NCBI GenBank assembly: GCA_951217055.1
Contig: OX578276.1
Span: 137,149,787 to 137,213,786, forward strand
Direction of reading: 5' to 3'
Origin: Gerris lacustris
Taxonomy: Eukaryota > Arthropoda > Insecta > Hemiptera > Gerridae
DNA: 64,000 nt
Positions 10,501 to 21,182 of this stretch are shown here, one piece after another. The notes below the pieces were generated by a model. It made no database searches. It saw only the letters and a program-made list of their open reading frames with translations, and was not told where the DNA came from. Within the stretch, counting starts at the first letter, position 1, and each line of letters begins with the position of its first letter. A program made the position numbers and the translations under genes.

Positions 10501-12209
10501 TAACTTTCTTTATCGGAAAATTTTTATTTTATTACTTTTGTAGGTAGGTATACTTTAAATAAGTTAGAACGTCAAATACATCGATTTGAATAATAACGTA
10601 ATTACATTTCTTAGCTGCATTTAAGTGGTTTATTATTATCCAATGTTTCCTCATTGGATATGGTTCAAGGTCCATGAACATTATTGTACTATGGACAATT
10701 TTTTAACCATATGTATGTATTTTTATAAAAAAATATGATTTTAAATTATAGGCTTTTTAGGCTAATATAAAAATCTTTGAAAGGAGTTACAATTTATATT
10801 AGGTCAGAAGAAACAGGCAATACGCTTTAAAAACGTTAAAAGTTTTCATAATAAATTATAAAATAAAGACACAACAAAGCCGACTTTTGACCACTAGTGA
10901 TCATCTTTAGTGCCTGACAAAAAATCGATCGATTACAATAATATATGAATAAGGTTCAAGAGTAGGGATTATAATATAATACTAGCCTTCACCTCGCGCC
11001 GTGCGGGGTGAAGGCTAGGAAATGATGGCTATGTTTCCTATTGTTAAGTATGCCTAGCAATTAAATGAAATGTCTAAATGGTTTTGTTTCCAATGCCCTC
11101 TAGGAACAAAATCAGGACTATATTATACATAATTCATTCCATTACTAAGAATATAATACTCTCCAAGTCTATCTTATATAGGAGTCTCTATATATTTAGA
11201 AAATAGCCAATAGAAACTAAGTAATATTAGTATTAAATATCAATGCTAAAAAAAGGATAAAATAAATGAGAAAATAAACGTAGTCAAAACCAATTAGACT
11301 GAGAAGTGATTGAACAATCTTCAGCCATGATGGTGCATTAATTTAATTTCCATACGTCCATACTCATCTCTCGATACGACAGTTGCACCAGTAAATATTT
11401 AATAACTCAAGTTCTAGAAAAAAAATATAAAATAATAAATACTCGATTTATAGAGAATTAGTGTGAGGTTTAAGCACCCCAATCAGAAATTAATTCGGTC
11501 AACAATTGCGGTCGCCGTAAGAGCTCAAAGTCAAAAATTAAAAAAAAATCAAATTTAGCACTATTTAAGGTAGAACCGATGGAGGTACGACAAAAAGTGA
11601 TAGGACCAAAGTTGTAGATCTATTAAAAATCAGTTACCGCTGGTGCAATCTGCTTTTCGATACGACTTACCGTTTACCTGCGATAAGCCTCCAAAAAAAC
11701 TTTAAAGTTGCGTCTGCAACCTTTAATTTTTTAAGGAGGGTAAAACTTCTCTTTTTTTTAACTATTCGGATTTTTCCAGTCGGTTTGGGCCAATTCCCGA
11801 CCAAACGCAAAAAACTGTGAGTCTCTAGGTGCGGTCTAGAAATACCCAAACATTTTGATTAGCGAATCTGTGGGCTTTGGTTATGCTGGGTTCAGGGTTC
11901 AACCAAATTTTATTTCTTTATTTATTTTTTATTTTTTATTTATTTTTTTTTTTTATAAAATTGATAATAACTTTGGTTCTACTCAATATTTTTCGATGAA
12001 ACCAAGCCTACAAATTGCGCAACATGTTTACGCTCACCTCTGAAAAAAAAAAATCGATTTCATTTAGCCAGTTTTTTTGCCTATAAAGTCTGACTGGGGC
12101 GACAGACACACATAAACACATACATACACGTAAAAAGTTAAGGCCGGATTCGGTTTTTGGAATGTATAAAATAAAAAAGTATGTTAATGAATGTGATCCC
12201 TATAAATTC
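10501..12209. other. AT-rich intronic DNA with a short hairpin
   Basis: Nothing coding seen. A 13-bp-arm hairpin (CTAGCCTTCACC .. GGTGAAGGCTAG) sits at 10983-11018. Its CTTCACC..GCG composition resembles short fragments often left by insect interspersed repeats. Confidence 0.5.
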
Positions 12210-12275
12210 TATGGTGCGAAGATTGTGGGTCTTAAGGGATGTTCATCCCTTAAGACCCACAATCTTCGCACCATA
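12210..12275. repeat. Perfect 32-bp inverted repeat (hairpin 1)
   Basis: The arms 12210-12241 and 12244-12275 are perfect reverse complements around a 2-nt centre. The arm begins TATGGTGCGAAGATTGTGGG. It ends 4 bp before hairpin 2. Confidence 0.9.
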
Positions 12276-12279
12276 AAAA

Positions 12280-12443
12280 AGTATAATTATTATTATAACT
12301 ACGGGAAACAGACAGTAGAAAATACACTCTAGCGCCGGGATTTGAACCACGGGTCTCCTGAGTTCAGGAGACCCGTGGTTCAAATCCCGGCGCTAGAGTG
12401 TATTTTTCACTGTCTGTTTCCCGTAGTTAATAATAATTATACT
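12280..12443. mobile_element. 80-bp-arm palindrome carrying a tRNA T-arm-like sequence (hairpin 2)
   Basis: The arms 12280-12361 and 12364-12443 are almost perfect inverse copies (a few mismatches in the outer parts), around a 2-nt centre. Each arm holds GTGGTTCAAATCCCGGCGCT, which fits a pol III B box and tRNA 3' half. The same block is in the tRNA-like sequence near 43.66-43.73 kb, also next to a phrase like ACGGGAAACAGACAG, so both belong to one family. It looks like a foldback copy of a tRNA-derived element. Confidence 0.8.
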
Positions 12444-12859
12444 TTGATTTAAATTAAAATTTAAACTTTCCGTAGTATGAAAACTACCAAAAACTTAAAA
12501 ATTGAATTAATAAAAAAGTATCTAAACAATTTTCAATTCTGACCAATGTACAGACAAAACTTTAATTTTATATATTATATAGATAATTATAATGCGATTT
12601 ATTAGAAGTTCCTTTGGCTCTTGTCAGATTCAAACTTTTGTCTCAACTTCTTCACTGATTTTTTCTCTTACGCATTTCTACTCGTCTCACCAGTACATAT
12701 ATTAGTATAAATTTTTAGAAATTTCCTGATACATTATTTTTTTATTTTGATAATATTAGTACTTTAAATGTAATTTTTGTTTTATAAATGAATAGCTGTG
12801 TGGTAATATCTTTATTCTTGTTTTTTTTTTAGGGTTTGTAGGCAATAAGCTACAGTGGT

Positions 12860-13320
12860 AAATAAATGTATGTTTGTGTGCATGTGGAAGAGAAAGAGCA
12901 GAAGGTTGAAACTTATATGGGACCAACAATAAACTAATTATGACCTACCATAAAAATTTCATTAAAATCGGACGTGTAGTTTTTAATATAATATGGTGGT
13001 TCATATAAATTGAGCGACAAACAGACATACTGACCGACACACCGATTAACCAACAGACAGACACGGAACCAAAAATGTTCCCTGATGTCTGAAATGGATT
13101 TCTGTCTTGGAATTTTTGAAATCGGAGACAAAATATTTTCGTTCGTCCAAACGATCACATAGCTTCGTTACCTTCGGTAAGCTCGGAAGCAAAATCAAAA
13201 CAATTTGGGGAAAATTAAATAAATTGGATAATAATATGTTTTAAAAGCATAAAATCATTAAATTTAACGAAATAGGACGCGAGGAAGCTATGTGCCACAC
13301 TAATTGGCAGAGTATTTTAT
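12860..13320. repeat. Family A repeat, rearranged: head inverted relative to tail
   Basis: From 13191 back to about 12860 the head of family A is on the minus strand (inverse of GAGCTTACCGAAGG and following). At 13192 the sequence switches to the plus-strand tail, ending CACACTAATTGGCAGAGTA at about 13312. Both ends are present but the middle is missing and the halves face each other, so this copy was made by an inversion or a foldback event. Confidence 0.7.
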
Positions 13321-14104
13321 ATGCATTTATACTTGTGTGTAATTGTTTCAGTTTTTGACCTCCATTTTTTTATTTTTTTAATGAAAAAAACAACGTTGAC
13401 TTTGATGTACTTTTTTTTTTTAAATAATAAATTCCTTTATTTATCATAAATTACAATCTTTTGTATTCTTTACATTTAGGAATAATAACTTCCACTAGAG
13501 GGTGGATGCCCTGTGCTGTGGAAGTCAGTCTGTTCAGCACATTTAAATTATCTATAATTATTGATATATGAATGGAGGTAGTAAGATGTCTAAATAAATT
13601 GATTTTATTAGATGGTGCAGTAATGAGTTGTTATGCGTAGACTTAACTTTATACTTTTGGCTTATCCATACATGTATTTTGGAATCGATTGATTTCTTTT
13701 GTCAGTTACTTTAGGGGAGAGGTGTCTTTCTCTAATCTTAATCAAGGGACTCCACTGCTCTTCTATAAAAATGATTCTTATCTGCCTGAGATAACAGAAT
13801 TAAACAATTAATTCTTACTGAACAATATAGTTAGAAACTTTCAACTTTTTTAGTGAATAAATTGTGTGACAACAGTTCTTGATCTTGTTACTCTAAAACT
13901 GATAATGTTTTAAACCCGACTAAAATAAAAAATAATATATTATAAGAAAAATAATTTTAAATGATGATTTAAAATTATTTTTAATGATATCAGTAATAAA
14001 TGGTGCTCATTTACTTCGTTACCCACCCATATATAGGTGGGTAACTATGTAAATTTGGTGCCACTTGGCATACATTTACTGGTTCCCAAACTCACCCTAT
14101 ATTT
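13321..14104. other. Intronic DNA, nothing recognised
   Basis: It is AT-rich, with an A/T tract near 13405. A modestly less AT-rich part at 13480-13530 has no convincing frame. Confidence 0.5.
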
Positions 14105-14275
14105 GTTTACCTTTTATATGGAATCCCTTTGTCTAAATAACTATTAAGACAAAGAGATATTTAGTCCAACAAATTTTAGGGCAAAGGATCATCACACTTC
14201 TGAATGTAAAGGTGATAATATCAATATCACTTAGTCTAATTAACTAAAGATAAGGGTATATTTGAAGTAATTTGG
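14105..14275. repeat. Family C repeat (diverged copy)
   Basis: It carries ATCCCTTTGTCTAAATAACT, AAGACAAAGAGATATTTAGT and AGTCTAATTAACTAAAG, diverged from the near-identical pair at 5940 and 6961. Confidence 0.6.
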
Positions 14276-14849
14276 GGTGTGTAACCAAGTAAATGTGTCC
14301 TCAATAAATAGCGTAAATTAATCATACTTTAAACCCAATTATAATATTTGAGGTCTTACACAAACTGGTCTTATTTAATTATTAAAATTAAAGTTATAGT
14401 ATGTAAGTAATTTACTAAAATCCTTATTTGTTCATGCAACTTTATTAAATTGATGTTTATAATATATTGTGACAAAAATATATACTGACGACTAGAGAAA
14501 TTAATTTAAGGAAACAAATTATCATTAATATATTAATTTCAAAATGCAAAACTTTACAAAAATCATAATTTTACAGTAAAAAATCTTGAAATATTGGCAG
14601 AAAGTAACACTTATTTCCTGAACTAAGACAGACTAGGCACTTTTCCTCTGATTTTCAATGAAAATAAAAAAATACAGGAATGAAGAAAAATTCACTAACA
14701 ATTAATTAACAAACGGTGGGGAACAATCAGGCGCTTGTGCAGTTAAAAAGTTGTGGCGTTGAGGTCCGTCCAGAGAACATGTTGTCTCTGGGGTTAATTT
14801 TATTATAGGTGTATATTATAGTCTAATATATTTTTTTGACTGTTCTCAG

Positions 14850-14991
14850 GAGGAAAACAACAACAGTTTGGTTGGAAGCAGTAGCGGCACAAGTAAAAAT
14901 CAGGCTGCTGTAGCTTTACTGCAAGAATTGCAGAGAAATCAAGGACAAGCAAGGAAGATCAACATTGCAGCGGCTAACCCTCTACTAGCTG
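14850..14991 (+). CDS. Coding exon B of the co-activator-like host gene
   Basis: A 142-bp exon entered in phase 0 after TGTTCTCAG and left after one base of a codon (GCT G|GTAAAC). It encodes E-E-N-N-N-S-L-V-G-S-S-S-G-T, then K-N-Q-A-A-V-A-L-L-Q-E-L-Q-R-N-Q-G-Q-A-R-K, then I-N-I-A-A-A-N-P-L-L-A. The middle is an amphipathic helix with an A-L-L-Q-E-L repeat, close to an LxxLL co-regulator motif. The split codon completes to GAA with exon C, giving the junction P-L-L-A-E-K-L-S-S-P. The phase agreement with both neighbours is the main support for a real gene. An in-frame read-through of the donor gives 15 more codons and a stop at 15036. Confidence 0.75.
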
Positions 14992-15038
14992 GTAAACTAA
15001 CCCCGTCAACTATAGAAGAAAGCTTATCTGCGTCTTGA
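14992..15038 (+). CDS. Possible read-through extension of exon B (short isoform)
   Basis: If the donor at 14992 is not used, the frame continues G-K-L-T-P-S-T-I-E-E-S-L-S-A-S and stops at TGA 15036-15038. The first residues (KLTPS) echo the start of exon C (KLSSP), which may be coincidence. AATAAA follows at 15134. This would give a truncated protein by intron retention with early polyadenylation. It is inference from the sequence, with no transcript evidence. Confidence 0.3.
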
Positions 15039-15133
15039 AGAGTGCCTTGCATGTCTACTTAATGATTGTGTGAAGAATTGTGCATGGCTGAAGTTCATAC
15101 TTCATCCAAGTTTCGTTGGGTTACACTTCTTGA

Positions 15134-15139
15134 AATAAA
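15134..15139 (+). promoter_or_regulatory. Possible intronic polyadenylation signal
   Basis: AATAAA about 96 nt downstream of the read-through stop of exon B. AATAAA is common by chance in such AT-rich DNA, so confidence is limited. Confidence 0.3.
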
Positions 15140-15639
15140 GAGATATTCTAATAATTATTAATGATCTAGTTGACTAGATTTGATACGTTTTTGTGTTATT
15201 GGCAACAACTAATCTTTATAGATTTGTTTAATACAAAAACTATTTGTTAATATACAAACAGAAAAATAACTCATTCTTAGTTATCCTATTATTTAGGGGT
15301 GTTTAGCACCACTACCAGTAATCTTTTTCTTTGTCCTTAAATTCAAGATTGATTATGATTTTATCGGAAATATATTGCATTTTTCTATTTAAGATAACAA
15401 TTCTCGATATTTGGGTAAATTTTGCTACAAAATTTATGGGTCGAAGATGGAGTAATATAATCCTAAATGTGTATTGTTATTTTTTTAGTTATCTAAGTGC
15501 AAAATATAAACAAAACTCCCATCAAGTACTTATTAGCAAGTTACTAAAAGGGTTTCTTAGGTAATAAAAATTAATATTTCCTACATTTTTTTTTTCTTAC
15601 TAAAAAGTTGCACTTTACATGAGCAAGGTGTGCATATTA

Positions 15640-16205
15640 TCCTTTAGCATATTAGGGAGGCACGCTTTTGGTTATTTTTGGGGTAAATTGCGTGCCATTT
15701 TAAAAACTCGATATATAGGTATTTGTGATCTACTTTCCAATACATTTAAAATGATACCCTACACAAAAATTACAAAAAATTTAATTTTGTGAGTCACCAT
15801 GGTTACAAATTTTCTAAATTCGACTCTTTTAAATGAACTCCCAGAAATATCATTGGCCCACAGAGATGTATATAATTCACATTTTTAAGACCAGTCCTTT
15901 GGGGTTGGTGGAAAGGGGGACATCTTTTGGGAGGCACTTTTACTTTCCAATACCTTTAAACTGATTTCCCCACTCAAAAATTGGAAAAATGCACTTTTTT
16001 AAATGAACTCCCAGAAATATCATTGGCCCACAGAGTTGTATATTTTTTTCTCATTTTTAAGACCACTCCTTATGGGTTAGTGGAGAGGGGACATTTTCTT
16101 GGGGGTACTTTTTTTGGTTAATTTAGGGGTATAATGACTGCCACGTAAGGGGTGATCTACTTTTGAATACCTTTAAAATGATACCCCACAAAATAATTTA
16201 AAAAA
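15640..16205. repeat. Diverged large tandem repeat (about 170-220 bp, three partial units)
   Basis: AAATGAACTCCCAGAAATAT and the next 20-odd bases occur at 15831 and again at 16001 (period 170). A second shared block, near TACTTT.CAATACCTTTAAA, occurs near 15732, 15950 and 16168 (period about 215). Units differ by internal deletions. Non-coding. Confidence 0.75.
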
Positions 16206-16209
16206 ATAC

Positions 16210-16520
16210 AATTTTTCAGAATAAGTTTGCGATTGTTTGCTGATAGCATTACAAAGTTCACAAAAAATTTCCTTGTTGTTGGTTTTGTGTGATGGACCAC
16301 TCTAGGTGTGAAAAAATAAGTACTATTTATACCATTTTTAACAAGATGTTTCGACCCTTCTTTATAAGGTCATCTTAAGAGATTATAAAGAATTGTCGAA
16401 GTGTCTCATTAAAAATGGTATAAATAGTACTTATTTTTTCACACCTAGAGTGGTCCATCACACAAAACCAACAACAAATAATCTAAAAGGTGTTGATCCC
16501 AACTTATTCTAAAAAATTTC
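16210..16520. mobile_element. Palindromic element, 67-bp near-perfect arms
   Basis: The arms 16274-16341 and 16409-16475 are reverse complements (containing GATGGACCACTCTAGGTGTG), around a loop of about 67 bp. Weaker pairing extends outward to CAGAATAAGTT (16217) and AACTTATTCT (about 16501-16510). The fold would be a hairpin of about 300 nt. Probably a MITE. Confidence 0.75.
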
Positions 16521-17870
16521 CTGTTTTGGGGCCTAAAAGTTGTACTTTCATACTAAAGTTCAAATCTTTGAAAGTGGTCACATCTTTGAAGGGTGACCAC
16601 AAATCTATGTTCAATGCCTGGAAATGGTGAGTATATTTTATAATACTTACTGCTCATAAAGCTCATAAATAAGTTACGTTTTTTTATATGGACTGCACAT
16701 ACCCCAACTCCCCAACCGCCTAGGCACTCAGTTCATAGAATAATCTCTGTATTGCAAGTGTAACCTACATTATGAAAATCAAAATGTTGAATTTTATGAT
16801 TGTGATAAGTGAAGTTCTAGCGAATTATTTTGTCTAGAATTCAGTGCGACTTTATTATTTATGTTCTTTGTCCAGAAACCAGAAAATTCAAGGACATGGA
16901 TGAATGGGCTGATATACTAAACGAACTCCATCTCATTCGTAGGGCCCTCATTTCATCTCAGCATTAACATACTTACTTTTTTCAATAAAGCCTTGTTGTA
17001 ACATTTTTATTTTTTTTTTGGCATTCTTGTGCAACATTGTGTTGTGTTCATTAGTTAGATTGTGTGAATTTTAACTAATAACGTTACTTTTTGAGTTGAT
17101 TCGTTTGTTTTTGTTGATGTTGTATATTATTGCCTTATGTTTATCTCAAAAAATGATAATGACAAAAAATTATTTTCTTGTTCAATTAAAATATTTGCAA
17201 ATAATTGCTATTAGGACTACTTTTAGTACAGCTATGCTACATCCTTCTTCTATCCCTACCAACTTCATGTGAATAATTTAAGTAAAAGCTTAGTTGCAAG
17301 GCTAATAATTAAAGCATCATATATCTGGTTATTGTCTCGAATTTGAGTCTTTAAACCTCAATAGGGTTTAATCCTCAGACAAAACTTTTTATATTTTTAA
17401 ATTATTTTATTTGACAAAAAACTGTGACAATATTAAATTTATGCACTGGGTAGCACCATTTGACAGCTGTTTTAAATAGTTAAACTTGTCATTTTTGTTT
17501 AAATTCGGGTTGCAGTCAATCACTGAATCAAACCTCTCCCAAAATTTATTCCACTTTAGCAATTACCCTTTGAAAATTGGTATCTCTACCTTCGGTAACT
17601 TTACCAGAGCTCTACTGACACTAATAGTTTTTTTACGGAAGCGGTTCCCCTACAAACACTATTACATTCCCTATTTCTATCAACTTATCATCAGCATTTA
17701 CTGATATTTCAATAAAACCTTTCTAATTCTCCCTCTAACTCTTCACATGCCTTTTCATCTCTTACTGATACTCCCCCATCTCATTTCAACCATTATACAA
17801 AATAAATCACTTCATTACAAAAAACTTCTGCATGTATCAAGTTGAAGGACACATAAACGTTACACACAGA
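16521..17870. other. Intronic DNA, nothing coding supported
   Basis: AT-rich. The 17486-17704 frame is rich in S, L and F but has no motif and no splice signals that fit. It is left unassigned. Confidence 0.5.
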
Positions 17871-18040
17871 CAGACAGGTGCATATTTTGTTAAATGTAAG
17901 AAGCTCACTCAAAAGAATTAGTAAAAGGAACATGTATACTAAATTTCAACTAAATCGGTCAATTTTTTCTCAAGTTATTGTCGGACATGTAAACAGACAG
18001 GATGCATATTTTGTTGAATACAAGAAGCTCGCTTACGCCC
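17868..18040. repeat. Two-copy direct repeat, period about 122 bp
   Basis: The phrase GCATATTTTGTTAAATGTAA and its partner GCATATTTTGTTGAATACAA, each preceded by an ACAGACAGG-type sequence and followed by AGAAGCTC, lie about 122 bp apart (near 17880 and 18003). Confidence 0.6.
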
Positions 18041-18077
18041 GCTTCAATAAGAAGGAAAAAAATGGACTTAAGAGCAT

Positions 18078-18138
18078 TGGATGAGCGTAGCTTAGATGAG
18101 CGTAGCTTGGATGAGCTTAGCTTAGAATTGTAGCTTAG
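18078..18138. repeat. Short tandem repeat of a 15-16-bp unit
   Basis: Three to four copies of GATGAGCGTAGCTTA with small changes. Confidence 0.8.
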
Positions 18139-18965
18139 TTACACTGTACAAAGTTGTTCTAATGGTAATAATAGGTACAAGAAGTTAGAATTTAGTTTAT
18201 TTGTTTTGATTGAATACATAAGTTCTTTTAGTTGGCTAAGAAATGTTTAGTGCCTTTGTTCCACTTACATTGAAAGTAGTGCCATTAGTTATATTAAAAA
18301 GGTTGAATATTGGTATTTTGTTCATTATTATTAATATAAACTTCAGTTCATCTCATCAAGTTCCTCAGCTCACCATCATTACATCATCGTACTTGACTGA
18401 CAACTAAATACTAACTGTTTGTACACTCACTGCTGGTGCATATTGTATTGTGTTGTTTAGTGTTTGAATAATTGTGGGACTTTTTCTGATTGGACAATAA
18501 CATGGAACGATAGAAACAGCTGATTAGTGAATTCATCAGTTCAAATAATTGAAATATTAGAAAATCATCACAAGTGCACCACATGAAAAGTCATTGAACA
18601 GAAGTTATCGTACTCCTTCATTATCTACACAAACAGATATTTATATGACTTGTCTATTTGTTATTTATTTATTTTATTCATTGTATTATTGCATTCTAAT
18701 CACCAGTTCTTTTTTTTTTTAGTAGGCTCTTAGTTACTTTATTTTAATAAATGAAGAGAGTTACAAATTCACATATAAAATTTAATACAAGTATTTTTTT
18801 CTATTATCAAGTAAGAAACTAAAAGAAAAAAACTAAATACTGCGAGAATATTTAAATATTTATTAATTTTTTTCTGTGGTACTACTAAAGCCCTTCCGTA
18901 ATTGAAAATTAGTATATTTAGACATATATTTTTCATAGAATTGAATAAAATTAAAACCTTATATG

Positions 18966-19038
18966 CAGTGGCGTAACTATGCGGGTCCGCACGGGCCCGC
19001 ATTGCGGGAGGGCACCCAATGCCCTAGCTACGCCACTG
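18966..19038. mobile_element. 73-bp hAT-type mini-element with perfect 8-bp target duplication
   Basis: It begins CAGTGGCGTA and ends TACGCCACTG. The identical octamer CTTATATG lies directly outside both ends (18958-18965 and 19039-19046). The 8-bp duplication and CAG..CTG ends are hAT hallmarks. The interior is GC-rich and largely self-complementary (GCGGGTCCGC / GCCCGC). It is far too short to code. The perfect duplication suggests recent insertion into the intron. The 986-bp element at 42451 has the same ends. Confidence 0.9.
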
Positions 19039-19286
19039 CTTATATGATAGTAAATCGATCTTAATAACCCTCTAGCCTTAAATCCATGTCCTTTGAAGAA
19101 TCTTTGGCATTTACTTAAATAGTTGAATTTTAATGATAAAAACCTTTTTTTACAAATTTTGTTGCAGAAATGCCTGAAAAAAAAATTAAATTAATCACTC
19201 TCTGCTTATTAAGTTGTAACAATTGCTCATTAGTTTTCTTTGTTAATATCTCTATTTATAAAACTAATATACATTTGTTTTTACAG

Positions 19287-19388
19287 AAAAACTATCATCG
19301 CCTGCAGCAGGAGCTTCAACCGCAGTGGCTGGAGTGAGCAACCCAGAGACATTTCAGCGGATCAAGATCGAACCGGATGCAAATCAAG
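19287..19388 (+). CDS. Coding exon C of the co-activator-like host gene
   Basis: A 102-bp exon after TTTTTACAG. Its first two bases complete the codon begun in exon B (G+AA). It encodes K-L-S-S-P-A-A-G-A-S-T-A-V-A-G-V-S-N-P-E-T-F-Q-R and then I-K-I-E-P-D-A-N-Q, and leaves in phase 1 at CAAG|GTGGGT. The IKIEPD segment fits a psi-K-x-E sumoylation motif typical of transcription regulators. The Ser/Ala/Pro-rich run is presumably disordered. The next exon must start with two bases completing a codon; I did not find it in the window. Confidence 0.7.
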
Positions 19389-20980
19389 GTGGGTCAAACA
19401 ATTCCACATTGTTTGTCTAGTTACCTTTATAATGTCTATGTTAAGGTTTCATTATTTGCTTTAGGAATAATTTATTTTAGACTCAGCTTGGAGGTTTCTT
19501 AAGTAAAAAGTTACAAACACTCTCTGATTCTAATCTTTAACAAACCAAACTTTATATGAGGATGGGCATACTTTTTGTACTTGATTGGTTAGTGTAACTA
19601 GAGAATTGAATAGTCTCAGTATATCTTTAATAGTTTATTCCATAACTCACACCTACAATAAATTACTTATGTTTATACTATGACACCTTCCAGAGATCAG
19701 TTTTCTGGAAAACTATGAAGAAAACTAGGACATAGGAGAGTTATAAATAGGTCTCTCCCAAGCAGGCCCTGCTCCCACACCTCTACTATTCACATTCATA
19801 AAATAGTTTATACAATTCTGTAGGAAAACATTGCCCCTGTCTGTTGATAAACCATCTCAAAACAAAAGATTTAAGAAATTGATTTCAAGCAATCGTGAAG
19901 ATTACTTACAGGAGGTGGTAAATACTTTTTGAACTTAGAACAAGGATAGAAAATTAAATTAATAGGTCTCATACCTTAAAATTTAAAGCATATAACTCTG
20001 ATTATGGTTTTATCTCAGTTTTTGCTTTCAACTCATATTTTATTAACAAATAAGATACCTAGCTGGTTTTTCGACAAGTTCTAAACGCGCGACGCTGTGC
20101 CATGGAGCTGAGGCTCGGCCTTCCCGTGTGTGGCCGATCCTTGTGCCGAGATATAGCTCTTATTTTTTTGAACCAACATATCTTTAAGACTACTCATCCG
20201 ATTTTAAAACTTGGAAATATACTATGGCTCCGAAACTTTACTGGGAAAGGTACAAAATCAAGTCCAAAAGTACCTACAGTACAAAAATTAGGTTTTTTTT
20301 CAATAATTTGTAGGTTTATTGGGCGGCTTTTATACACCTCGCAAAGTTTTACTGGTATATCAATCACCTCGTTTTTAAGCCCTTGAAAAGTTGTTAAAAT
20401 AAGAAATCAACTTTTTCACATTGGGAGCTTGTCTCTCCCTGACTCACTCCATCTATTTTTCATCGCCCAATTTTTAAAATAACAAAAAAAACCCTATTGA
20501 ATTTCTTCTGGCTAGATAGAAACATCAGAACCTGAATTAGACAACTACCTAGCTAGAATATCTCTGAACCTGTACAGACCTGGTTGTACCTAGTTGACAC
20601 ATCAGATCTAGTAGAAGTGTTTTACTTGTAGTGCTCTTGTTTAGCTTTGGACGGTCGGAGTGCAATGCAAAAACTACCGTCAGTGTCCGTGCCCCGCACG
20701 CCCTTGCCACCCCTTAGACCGTGCCCGGCACATAACATAAATACTGTGATGTCTAACATAAATAATATAGTCAACTGTCAGACCAAAAAAAATAATTGTA
20801 GACTACTAGATATATTGGTCTACCTGACTGCTACAAAAACATAACGTTATGTGGCATATCAGTCAGTCATGCCAGTGAAAATCATTAGTACCAATACATT
20901 ACTTGGCAGTCTATCAAACCGCCAATAGCCAGTAACTGCGAGTGGGCGAGGTTAAGAAGTAAGGCACTGTGCAGACATCT
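19389..20980. other. Intronic DNA with family A-like fragment
   Basis: A fragment near 20170-20235 (GAACCAACATATCTTTAAGA and following) is a short piece of family A. A GC-rich piece at 20085-20150 and another at 20645-20725 have no recognisable product. Nothing else seen. Confidence 0.5.
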
Positions 20981-20984
20981 AAGG

Positions 20985-21182
20985 AATTCACTGGGCCCCT
21001 TTAATTTGCTACTTACGTTAGCAATCTCAGAGGTAAAGAAAAGAGGTCAAAGGTGGTCTTTGGCCTCCTCTACAATTTGTTTCTATTCAGCATGGTCATC
21101 TACTTTGGATCTCCAGCATCTTATGCCCATAATCAATAAATCCTGCTGGACGCCGTCCCTCCATCTCCGCTGAGTACAATCT
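20985..21182 (-). pseudogene. 3' end of a non-LTR retrotransposon reverse transcriptase (5'-truncated)
   Basis: On the minus strand the frame reads Q-R-R-W-R-D-G-V-Q-Q-D-L, then W-R-S-K-V-D-D-H-A-E, a stop, K-Q and I-V-E-E-A-K-D-H-L. This is the familiar C-terminal signature of endonuclease/reverse-transcriptase polyproteins (RWxDxVxxDL ... W ... D-R-x-x-W ... VEEAKxH) known from many insect LINEs. Only the last 60 or so codons remain, with one in-frame stop, and no catalytic motif is present. The clade cannot be fixed from this tail. Confidence 0.65.

Larger units (their letters stand above)
4446..14849 (+). other. Intron between exons A and B (about 10.4 kb)
   Basis: It runs from GTATTT at 4446 to TTCTCAG at 14849. 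It contains several long-inverted-repeat elements, family A and B repeats, two hairpins and a candidate nested minus-strand gene. Exons on either side are in phase 0. Additional small exons inside cannot be excluded. Confidence 0.65.
14992..19286 (+). other. Intron between exons B and C (about 4.3 kb)
   Basis: It runs from GTAAAC to TTTTTACAG. It contains a diverged tandem repeat, a long palindrome, short tandem repeats and a hAT mini-element. No other supported exon was found. Confidence 0.65.

Noticed and set aside
12210..12443. Hairpins as microRNA precursors
   Set aside because: The arms are perfectly paired with almost no loop, and one contains tRNA sequence; this fits inverted-repeat mobile DNA better than a miRNA precursor.
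17486..17704. 72-aa frame in intron B-C
   Set aside because: No motif, no matching splice phase with exons B or C.
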